The notes under the pieces are model-generated. The model had not been told where the DNA came from. It saw nothing but the letters and a program-made list of their open reading frames with translations, and did no database searches. A program made the translations under genes and the position numbers. This document shows, in pieces, positions 26,212-38,100 of a stretch of DNA of 64,000 nt (position 1 is its first letter; the number at the start of each line of letters is the position of its first letter). The stretch is from Hoplostethus atlanticus (Eukaryota; Chordata; Actinopteri; Trachichthyiformes; Trachichthyidae): the NCBI GenBank assembly GCA_034670405.1, contig JAXDDX010000011.1, forward strand, positions 3,058,501 to 3,122,500, written 5' to 3'.

Positions 26212-29200
26212 ATAAAGATTAGTAAGGGAGCGCCGGATAGGGAGACTGCAGAGTGAGCACATTGCTGATTAATTAGACAGAGAGTAATCAAATAACACAG
26301 AGAGAAGACCCATGAGATCACGTTACCGCTATTGACATAAAACACCCCGAGGCTTTCACCGTAGCACAGCATTAAAAATGACACAGACAAGAGTTCAATG
26401 TAGCATTGCTCTGTGCTAGCAAATGGGAGGCTCAGTCTGGGTTGAAGCTGGCAATGAATGACCCACAAGGATTTTTACAGGACGCATCAGTGGAAAGGAA
26501 TGACCATTGCCAGGAAGTTATAATGGACACATAACTACACAGACACACACACACACACATTACTTACACCACACACATAGTGTTGCCGTTTCAGACCTCA
26601 TCTCCTTGCCAACACTTTGCACACGCAGACACATTTCTCTTAGGACTTTATCCATGTCTAGTTTTAATATTGTTTTGATATATATATACATTGAACCTTA
26701 TATTTTACCAGGTAGTCCCAGTGAGAATAAACATCTCTTATTCTAGAGGCTTGGCCAAGACAACAACAGCATACAGCACGTTCAAAGCTAAAACCAGTAG
26801 TCTAATAGCAGCCCAGGAAGATCAAGAGCCAGGCCTAAATACATCCTAGCTAATGAAAGCATAGCTAAAGAGTAGCACTGTTACCAGAGAGAAGGACTGG
26901 GAGTAACGTTAGTGAGTACAGCAGCAGCAGCAGCAGCAGTCCCCATGAAGTCCCATGAAGTAGCACAGTTGTCTGTCTGCCTGCATGCCTCGGTAGAGAG
27001 GCAGAGCTGAAATGTGAGCCAAACCCTACTGGGCTGCTTTTTTGGCAGTCAATGTTCAACTTGGCTAACTGACTTAGGACTTTTTTTCCCGGGCTTCATG
27101 ATGCAATGCAAGGCAACGGACTGCGTCGGCACACCGGCATGCGTGGAAAACTCTGTCGTTCTACACAGTGAGATTAGTTAGCGACCGAGTACTACTGCCG
27201 AAGCGATGTGGTTACAATGAATGCTAACTATGTGCAATGATAACAAATCAAGGATGGCAGCAATCCACAGCAACCTATTCAAACCGTACACACAAACTAT
27301 TCATGCTATGCAAACACACACACACACACAGACAGACACACAGAATATCCTGTTTCCTGGCCCGCTGAGACCCAACACACCACAAACGGCAACAACAGGG
27401 CAATGAAGTAAATCTGAATCAGAGAGAGAGAGAGAAAGAAGGGAACAGGGTAGGCAGGCAGAAATCTGTGCAAACACATAAAAAAGGTGGACGAGCAAGC
27501 CAAGGATGACAGACAGATTCAGGCGGACAGATTCAGGCTAATATGAAAGAAACCCCGGAGTGATACAGCAGACAAAAATAGCAACTGAGCACTGTCAGCA
27601 GTATCAGTGCAGCAATACACTGCCAGGATAGTCACGCTCAAGGTGTATGAAAGCTGTCGAAAGAAAAGCCTGCTTTGCTACCTGGGTAATGCAATACTCA
27701 GACACAGAGAGAAGACAGAGACGCAGACAACACTGAGGAAAAATGCATCCTGTAGAGCAGGGGGTCTTTTACACCTGTCATGGACCACCAAATAGACACA
27801 CCAAATAGGTCCCACACCCATTTGAACTGTCTACACTGTAAGTGAGGAGTTAATAGTGGTAAAGTGAAAGCTAGTCATTCTTAAAGTGACAGCTATGATT
27901 AGGCTCGTCATTCTTATACATTCTCTAACTTTTAGTGAATTAAACAAGAGATTAAACTAGTGCTCATTTTGCTGTGGCTCCTCTGGAAACCTCACAAAGA
28001 CCTCCTGGGGGTTCCCGTACCCCACTTTGAGAACCAGTGGTCTAGACCGAGAGGGACAAGGGAAAGAGGCTGTACACATATACATATGTGTGTGTGTGTG
28101 AAGTCTTCGGCACTCACCATGACGACGGAGGGGTGTGCTGGAAGCTGCTTGGTGGCGGCCGTGGCGCCGGTTGCCGTGGCGCTGGGCAGTTCCTCGTCAC
28201 TCAGTTCGTCCATGCCGTCCGACAGGCCCTCCACCTCGCTGACCGTCAGCAGCATGGTGGCGTGCTTGGCCTTCACGGTCAGCATCTTACACTTGGAGTG
28301 GAGCGAGGCGATCTGCTCCTGATAGCCACGGATCTTCTGGGCCAGCTCCTGTCAAAACATCCCCCAACAACAACACCGACACCCCCCCCCGGGTGTCAGG
28401 AGAGCGTGGTTCAGTCCACAATAGAAGATGAATAGGTCCCGTATAAATACCCTCGGGGGGAACCCTAGGGGGAGCGTTGAATGTGGTGTAAGTGGAGCGG
28501 ACGCATTCTCCTCTCTTGCCGGTTTCTTGCTTCCAGTTTTGCAGCGTGTGTGAGTGGAGAGAGAGAATAGCACTGCCTCACTCTGTGACACACACACTCT
28601 CTCTCCCTCGCCTATCTCTGTAAGCCAATCAGAAGCGGGTGATTCAGAGCAGCGGCGAGCCCCACAGACAGGATGTTTGGTTGAGCGTGAGAGACCCTTG
28701 CAGAAATAGTTCAAAATCTCTCAGACACTCCCTCTCACACATATATACACAAAGGGTAAGGAAAAACAGGAAGTGATCTCACTGCCCACCCTCCCCCTCC
28801 TGCCACTTCCCTCCTCCACCAATCCCCGGGGCAGATTCCTTTCAACAAAAGAGAGCCGCAAGGAGAGAGGGCGTGTTAGAGGGAAGGAATGACAGAGAGG
28901 GTGTCAAATTTCAGCTGTGGTATGGGCAGGCAAGCCGGGTCCGGCTGCTCCTCCTCCTCCCTCTCCTCCTCCTCCTCCTCCTCCTCCCTCTGGCCCGCAG
29001 ATGGTCGATGCACTAATAATCGGGTCATGTGACTAACTGGGCCAGTGGACCTGCAGCTATCAGCTCAGCTTAGAGACCAAACTCAGACATAAACACACTG
29101 CCATGCCAAACCGCTCTGCAGCCACATTGCAGTTACAAGCAAATATCTGCAAGACGCCAAGGTGCACGACTCCCTGGGAAGTAGACGCTATCTACTGGAG

Positions 29201-30177
29201 CCGCGTGAGAAGAATCTGAATGTAATGTAAAAGGGAATTGCCTGTGGAGAGATTTGATCTGTTTCTCTGCAGGTCTTTGCCTCTCTCTCTCTCTGCTCCC
29301 CCCCCCCCCTCCTCCCTCCCTCTCTCTCTCTCTCTGCGTGGAAGATCAAACAAACATACTCAGCAAAGTAAAACTGCAGCAGAAAGCACAGGGCTTGAAA
29401 TCTGCACTTAGACATTGCAGGCAAATATAACCATCTTACAGTGCATCAAACAGAAATCTCATCCCCCTGCAGAATGTGTTTACATGCACCATCAGATAAG
29501 GGGGAGAATGTGTTGGTGTTGGGCCTGTAGAGGCAAAACTAGATCCTTTCAAAACAGTCGTATGGCAGCACTCCTCTGATAGCACAATGTTAGAAGGGGG
29601 TCAAATCAGTGATATTTCTTCTTAAAAGCTTTAACAGGAGCTCTGCCATTAGAACAATGTTGCATAGTCACATCAGGACATCAAGAAAAACAGGCTACAT
29701 TAAACAGCAAATAGAGTAAAGGCGGAAAAGAGATGATTCTGATGCAGTCAGCATAGTGCATGCCTCATAACTCTTGACGCTGAAACGTTTAGATTTAATA
29801 ACTCAATGAACAAGAACAGTTCGATTTAGCGGTTGACAGTTGCACACAATCTTTCTGGCTCCTTCCACTGCTTTTTTACGCTTACAGGAAATACATTATG
29901 ACCATTATGACTCAAGTTCTTTTTTCCTCTTTGCTCTCCCTCTCTCTCTCTCTCGCTCTCTCTCTCTCAGCTGTTTGATGTTGAAGTAGGTGGCCTCATT
30001 AGAAAATCAATTTAAGACATTAACTGCATGTTCATTTCCTTAGATATAAATGGAGAGTACCTTTGGGGCAAATGAAAATATGAAAAATATGGTACCTGAG
30101 AGATATGTGGTGTCGCTGTGCTGAAGCTGGAACTGTGAACTCAAAACTTTTCTATTTGCATATTTTAACAACCATAT

Positions 30178-30227
<50 letters not shown>

Positions 30228-31257
30228 GAGCGTCATCACCTCATGGTGGTGTATCTGGGCCTGGAGTTCCTGTATGTTACTGGTGGAGACAGGCCGGTCC
30301 TGAATGATGCGGTGGGCTTCTTCTATTAGCCTCTGGAGGTTCCTCACTTCCTGTTCATACTGCTCATACTGCACCACGGCCTCCTGGGAAACATAAAACC
30401 GTAGAGGAGTTGAGGAGTTGAAGAGTTAGTGCATGTTAAAGCCGTATACCATAATAACCAGGATAAACATTTGAAAACCTAAACATGATAGCTGGAATAA
30501 GGCGATATTAGCGGGGTAATGAGGTATGTAAACACCTTATCCTGTTCACTGTTTGCTTTTGCAGTCTGTTTAAGCTGTTTCCACGGTAACATCCAGTATA
30601 TTCTGTTTAATTATGTATACAGGGGATATTTGTATTCAAGATATGAAGATGTATGTAAACAGCCTATCCTAACATGAGCCCATATCTGGAATACTGTTAG
30701 CATTGCTTCAAAGCTCCCTGAACGTGGCGTGGTGGAGGTAGTTAAGATGCTTTAGGTCTTTGGGCCCCAGAAGGTCTCCCCAGGTCATTGCATTCTTCCC
30801 CTGAAGACTAATCTTCACTAAAACAACAACAATAAGCTTAACAACAAAACCAGCTCAGAACCAATGGATGAGAGGATATGGGGGGCAAAAAGAAAAGCCA
30901 GATATTCCTGAAAACGTGTGTTGGTCATCTTTGTAGCCTTTTGCAGAATTCATTTTCATCGCTCCTCTAGAAGTATCAGCAAGTGAAGATAAAACTGCCT
31001 AACTGTTCTCACAAGGCAACAAATGACTTTCTATATAGGTCAACTGCATATGTGTAGCATGTGTAGCAACTGTGTCCTCTTGCATTACACCACTTGTTGG
31101 TTGACAGAAACATTACTCAATACATTACAGCACAACTGTTGACCATGTGTTGAGTGACTATATTGTGTAAAAAAAAGACAAACAACAACCCTAAATGGTT
31201 GGTGCTCTCATTTCAACTCACACAAGTGCAAGCCTGCACACAAGCACACTTACTTAC

Positions 31258-31301
<44 letters not shown>

Positions 31302-34300
31302 ACAGACACACACACAAGGTTGGTGATGTGTTCGTTCTTTCTTGTTTTTAGCTGTATTAGTGTCCTATTTTCTCCATAAAGCACTTTCTGTTTGGTTAAA
31401 GTGTTTTATAAATGCATTTGACTTGACATGTGACAGCTGATCAAAAGTGCCTTTGCAACATGAGGACTGCCCCCTACCTGCAAGATGTTACACTGCTGGA
31501 TGGTGGTATGCTGCAGTTGGCTGGCTTCTTGTTGCAGGGTCTGGGCTGTGCGGCAGATATGCAGGCTGGCCACTACCTCCTCTGGTAGCCGGAGGGCGCT
31601 CTGACACTGCTGTACCGCCGCCACCTGCTGCTTGAAACCCTCCATCTCCACCAGCAGACGCTTAGAGAGGAATAAAGGGGGGTGTAAGGAGGAAGGAGGA
31701 GGAACTGCTGGTGTGTAGACGGCTAGTTAAGGAATCAGTTTGTGGCATGTTATATTTGTAGGCGTGCATGTCTGTGTATGAGTGTGTGCGTGCTTGTGCA
31801 TGAGTGTGATTGTATGCCACCATGTGTGTGTGTGTACCTGTCTGTGTGTGAGCTGCTCCCTGAGGCTGAGCCTGTTGAGGTCAGGAGAGGCGAGTGTGAC
31901 CTGGACCTGGTCTAGAGAAGCATGGAGGCTCTTCACCTCTGCCTCCAGACGTAACATGTCCTGAGGAGACACAGGGATTTAACGTTTAAAAAGAAAGCAT
32001 AAAGAAAGCCCAAGTGAAAGTAAGAAACAGTACTTGCCAAAAAAAATGTCAGATAGTGTCATTTAAGTTGTTTTAATTTTGCACTATCAATTATTTTGTC
32101 CTTTTTTTCAAATGGTTGACCTAGATGTGGTTCATAGAGAAGAAGAGATCAATACCCCAATTAAAGCTCATGTCATTGATAGGTCACTCGAAAAAAGGGT
32201 CTACAATCCGACTGCCTATCCATGGAAATTTGCCTCACCCCAAAAAATCCAAACACACAGTCAGAATTGGAAACAGATTTGTTTGGCCACCAGATAAGCA
32301 TAACAGAGTACTGCCACACAGGCCTATAGTCAGTGGAGTAAAGACACAGTAGTTGATACTGCAGTACCAGGCAAGCGGTCATAAGGGGGCACTGTGGTCT
32401 TATATCTCTGTTGTATGTGACCTACTCTAAAGTGAAGGGCACCTATTATTATGCACCAAAATGTCTGGAATTTATGGGATAACATAGACCAGACATCATT
32501 TGATCTCACGGCCCTGAACAGATTGGGAGATCCAATATCACTGATGTTACAATCCTTAACATATTTCACATTGTATTTCTTCTTGTAACGCTTGCCCGAA
32601 TGCACCACAGGACTGCACGTTCACCTTGGCTGCATCCTGCAGACTCTGGAGGCGAGTCTTGGCGCTTTGCTGCAGCTCCTCGGTGCGTCTGCTGAGGTGT
32701 TGCACCTGCTGGCTCCACCCCTCCGTCTGCAGCACCTCCCCCAGCTGCCCCTCCCTCTCCCCCATGGCCTCCAAGTCGCCATGGAGACCCCGACACTCCC
32801 GCAGCAACGCCTGTTACCATGGGAACATGAATTACAAGTCAGGATGAAGGGCCTTTTGTGTTAGCAATTACACTAATTAAGGCCGGTCAATGTACACGGC
32901 CTGCCATTAGAGATTATAGTGTATGGGCTTCTGTATGAATCTGAGGGCTAGCAAAAGGTTTAGTAGGTTAACTGTAAGACATTTTAAGACATATATAATA
33001 TATGAATACAATTTAAGACCAATTCTTCCAACAAAATAAAAGTTAGATCTGTCAGAGACTCCCACCTGGTGTGCTCTGATTTGCTCCTGCAGCTGGGAGG
33101 CGGAGCTCCAGATGATATTACCAGTGACCAGGGCCTCTGCCTTTTCTGTCCAGCCCAGAATGAACGACTTCATCCCCTTGTACTCCTCCAACTGCCTCTC
33201 TGCCTGCTCACAACAGAGAGAGAGGAGGCAAAGATAAATGAATGAACAGTTGGTGTTCTGGATAGACACGGTGTACTGAACGGCAGTCCCACCTTCTTCA
33301 GTCTGTTGGCCCTGTCCTGGGCCTGCTGCGTGGTGTGGCGCTGCACCTCAGCCAGTTTGGCCACGGCGTCGCCAAGCTGCTTACACAACAGAGGGTTCTG
33401 CTCTCCGAACTCCTGCACCGCTACACCCAACTCTGCCAGGGAGCGACCGCAGCCCTCACACTCCTCACACAGACACTGGGAGAGGAGAGGAGAGGAAATG
33501 TTGTTAAGTCAGAGGGTGACAAGGTGAGATAAGGAAGAGGGAGGTGAGGGGGAGGAGTAGTGGAGGAAGATCAAAGAGTAAACGTCAGGTAAATCGCACA
33601 CCCCAGGTGGTTATCTCTGTCTGTTTGAGCTGAAGATGTGTTTTTTTTACTCAACACAGACTTTGGGCTTTGGGGGGCTTAATACAGAAGAGCAGAGGAA
33701 AGAAGATAAGGGAGGGAAGAAAGGAAGAGGAGACTTGGGATGAGAAGAGGGAGGGAGCAGGGGGAGGGGGTCAGGCTCCCATCTGGAATACTTCTTACAA
33801 AAGTGGGTCACTATTGAAGGCAGACTTTGGCTCATGCCATTCCAACACACATGCACTCATTAACCTCAACATCTGCAAAATGAATAGCCGCTTTAACGAG
33901 GGCTAATTGCTTATTAATTAGTCAATCTGTCTGGTTGATTACTTTGGTCTCCTCTCTGGCCTCCTCCAGGTCGGACGCCTTGTCTCCCAATTTCAGAGAG
34001 ATGGTCTTCAGCTTCCCCTCAATGTCCTGCAGTCTGGAGCTGAAGTCCTCTTTCACGTCTCTGGTCTGCTGCACCTCCCTCTCCCTCGCCTGGACCTGCA
34101 GCAGATGGGAGGAAATACTCAGTGAGCTGTCAAATACTAATAACGCAGGTACAGCGTTTCCCCTGAAAACAAGCCATAATATGTAGGAGGTGTCCTGGGG
34201 CTTCCTCCCCCGGAAAGACATTTCACCTCAAAACCAGTAGAATTACTACTAGGAAATATGACTCAAACTCACAATACAATATAATTTAAGTCAACTTTAA

Positions 34301-35100
34301 AAAATAAATATGACAAAATAACTTTAGTTTGAGTCTAGACATAGATAACGAGCTAACGTCAGCTTTAGTCTTCAGTGAATTTGAGGATGAGGAAATTCAT
34401 TGCTTTGGCTCGTGATAGTGGCACACAAGCATGTCTGCAACCGTTTACCGTGCCGCAGTTGTGGCTCGTCTGCCTCTTTACTTAAGGAGATCATTTAGAA
34501 TAGAAATACCATTATTTTGCAAATACTGTATGTATCTAATGTATCTAAATAATGGTAGCAAGATGATTGTTACCTAGTGCCAAACCCAAGACGAGCTAAC
34601 AAGCATTTCTCAATACTACAGTGAAAGATAGATGTTTGTGACCATAATATTTGATTACATTCCTTACAAAACACCAATGCGTCTGTCACTCAAGACAGTT
34701 GTGTAACCTATCAGTATATAACAGTTCATAATACCACTACATTCACTATAACGTTAACTGTAACCAGGAGAGGCTACCTGGTCCTCAGCGGAGCCCAGGG
34801 CCAGAGCCACCTCAGCCAGCTGCATGCTGAGCTCGGAGGGCAGGCCAGCCTGGAGGTCTTGGTACTTGGAGTGCTGCAGCTCTGTCATCCGCTCCACACT
34901 CTGACGCCTGCTGATGACCTCACCATGCGCAGTCTACAATACACAACAGCAAACAAAGGGTTACAAATCCCAGTGTTATTAGTGATGTGATACCTTATTG
35001 ATCCCCAATGGGAAACTTTCCTTTTCACTTGCGCCTCTCCAAAGCACAGGGTCCATGGAGCTAGCAGTCACCTTACTCACTACGCCGTCCTGCTGTGTAC

Positions 35101-35149
<49 letters not shown>

Positions 35150-38100
35150 TGGCCCACCTCTAGCTCCTGCAGGAGTGAATCCAGGTCTGCAGTGGGACTC
35201 AGCAGTAATCCACGAGTGTCTTGGATCCAGCCTTTGACCAGGCCCAGCTCCTTCTCCACCTCCTCTCTCTCCCTCAGCTCCTGTTGTACCTGAGCCCTGC
35301 TAGCCCGCACCTGCAACACAAGGCTGGACGAGACCAGAGAGTTTGAAACAGGATATCCACACCATGCTCCCCCTGCTCATCTGTGTGTTTGAAATACTGT
35401 ACAGGCTGGAGGGTTTTTTAGGAGGGTATACTGGGAAAGGTCAAGAACAAAGGAGAGCAAGTGGCATGCATACCGCAACTGTTATGCTCTACCCATCAGA
35501 TTTGCAGCCATGAAAAGATCTTTATAAACACTGTTTCTTTCCTAATCTCTGTCGCTGTCTGTCCTACAGTTGCAAAAACTGGCCTTTTGAACTGGCCAAT
35601 GTGTAAATCCTGGGAAAGACAGTCTCTCTACTGCCCTCTACTGGCTGGCTGCAGAACTTGAACTTGAACTCCACCCACCTCAATATAAGTCAATGAGACC
35701 AAGGCCATCTCCTACGTAGAAAGATAACACTAAAGATAATATTTTTTTCAGCTAGAAGTTATAGTTTCAATAGCTAATTTCATTTATTTTAAAAAGTCCC
35801 CTCATGGTGATTGTGCCTTTATGAAGATATTTGTGTGAATTTCAGTGCATGTAAGGGGGCGTGTCTGCATAATCCTGTTCTTGGCTAGCAGCAACAGCCT
35901 TGGCTCTAGGCTACGCATGGGGGGACTTTATGTCCATATGAGGCAATATGGGATGGCTTTTCCAGCAGTTGTGGACTTCCCTGTCTCCACCTGCTCCACC
36001 CTTTCACTCAACTGCGCAAGCTCTGGCTCCAAAAATACATGCCATCGCCCAGATTTCCCACTAGAAAGTCAGCGAGTGACGTTACAGTTACTTTGTCCAT
36101 TATTTTGTACAGCTTTGTACAGTTCCCTCTTTTCCTCACCTCTCATATTGCTCCTGCATGCTCCTGATCTCTTGTAGGCATGGCGTCTCCTCTCGTCCAT
36201 TCTCTGTCTTTCTCTCCATCTCCTCCTCCTCCTCCTCTCCTCTGAGGCTGCGAGTGTGTTGGCCCAGCAAGGCCAGGGCGGATTGCTCTCTCTCCACCTC
36301 CAGGCTGAAAGAGTCGTGGTACTCCAACAGGCTCTGCAGCGCCGCCCTGGTGGCTGCCTTCTCCACTGTGCTGTCTGGGACGCGGCCATGGAGGTCTATG
36401 GACACTGAGTGCACCTTCTCCATCTGAGGGACAGACAAGATTATTAATGTAGTAAGATTCCTGGAATACACCAAGGACAACGATGTTTAGATGTTCAGAT
36501 GTTTGTCAGGAGAGCGGAATCTTTTCCATAGCTCATCTCTCAGTGGCTAGTATATCTGTATTGTCTGAGTACCAGACTGCACCTTTTCCATTTAATGGAT
36601 AGGTGTCATTAGGATAACGGTAATGAAGTATATCAAACCCAGAGAGCTGCACCATGTCATGGTCACAGACGCTTTCTATTTTAGGAACAGAGAATATCAT
36701 CGTGAGGGAATAAGCTTCATGAAAAGCATCACGATAGAAATGCAGCTGAATGGAGCATGATCTATAAAACACTCACTGTTCAACTTGATGGTGAGCCAGC
36801 TAGAGGACCACTGTTTAGATTTGTGCATGTATTTCACAGTTAATCTTTCTAAGTCTTACCTGTGTTCCCTGTCATACTCCAAGGCAGAAACTCGAGTCAG
36901 GAGACTCAAGCGAACAGAATGACATCATGTCCAATTGAACAATGGGGACATAGAGAGCCGGTGAACAACAGGAATGTGCCACATACAAGGAAGCGAGCAC
37001 TTCCTACTGTTTGACCTCATTTCCTCTTAAGGAACAGTGCTTTATGGGAATTCTGGTGAGTTGGAGGCTGATAGCTTTCATGCTTGAAATGGGTTGAAGG
37101 GCGGGAAAACACTTCACAATGCAGTGTTTTGGCGGGCGAACTACTGGCCTGAAGCCTAGAATTACATCACATTACACCCACTGGTTTTCAGTGTGTGACC
37201 TACATCTACAGACGCAGGAACACTGCTGCAATAGCCTGCTGCATGTAAGTCTAAACTGCTTTGTCAGAAAATGCTGGAATGGATGCAGGAAAATTGGCGG
37301 TTAGCATTACCCACCATACATACACGCATGCACACGCATTCACTCACACATGCACTACACCCACCCAGGAACACACGATCACACACACATGGGTGAAGGG
37401 CGGCCTACAGTAAGCAATCAACAGCAATATATATTTATCTTCTCTTACTTTCTCAGTGAAGTTCCTCCACTCCCTGGCAGTGTCCTCCAGTGCCCTCTCC
37501 TGGGCTCGGGCCACACTGCGGAGCCTGGTCCAGCGTTGCCATAGCGACGACACAGAGTGGCTGGTGACCGCTTTGCTGGACTCAGAAATGACCTGCTCTA
37601 GCTCTGCTGCCCGTCTCTCTCAGAGCAGTTAGAGGCTCCTCCAGTGCATCAGTCTGAGTCACCAGAGACTACAGCGGGAGAAAGGGGAGGGCAGAGGAAA
37701 TCAATAATAGGCGCTTCCTATTGAAAGTCGACAATTGATGCACATCATTGTTTTTCTCCAGAATGTTATTCTTGGCAGGGAGGAAAAACCTCTGAAACAG
37801 TATTTAGACCATGGGACACCAAAACTCTCCACTGAAACCAAAAGGAATGAAATTGTGGGTCGGCAGCTTCGTGGGAGAGACAGCAGTGCTAGCAAGGCAG
37901 CTGTATCCTGCAAGTATGCGGATGGCTGTTTTCTATCTCTGCATTATGAGCGGCAGACAATTTCTTACCTTGTATGTCTGACACTTGTCCTCTGCCTCCT
38001 GGATAGTGGCTGCTTTAGCTGTGGAGAACACGGCCATCTTGCTTTCTGCCTTATTCATCTGTCCAACCAGTGTCTCTCTCTCATGTTGGAAGGAGCTCCA

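Larger units (their letters stand above)
26054..28117. other. Intron 38/39 (2.1 kb) with repeats
   Basis: It holds a (GA)n, a short CAG run (about 26921-26939) and two transposon-like fragments annotated separately. Confidence 0.65.
28349..30239. other. Intron 37/38 (1.9 kb)
   Basis: It has a CTC triplet tract (28950-28990), CT runs near 29280-29335 and 29935-29970, and the (GA)n beside exon 37. No exon-like peptide. Confidence 0.65.

Noticed and set aside
28352-28714. 120-codon frame upstream of exon 38 as an alternative N-terminus
   Set aside because: No Kozak or homology support and it does not join exon 38 in frame through a donor I can see.
35991-36020. Candidate microexon reading LAQLSERVEQ with a GTGGAG donor in intron 28/29
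   Set aside because: The peptide looks coiled-coil-like, but 30 bases do not fix the phase conflict: joined to exon 28 it hits TGA. It also lies in a repeat-like block.
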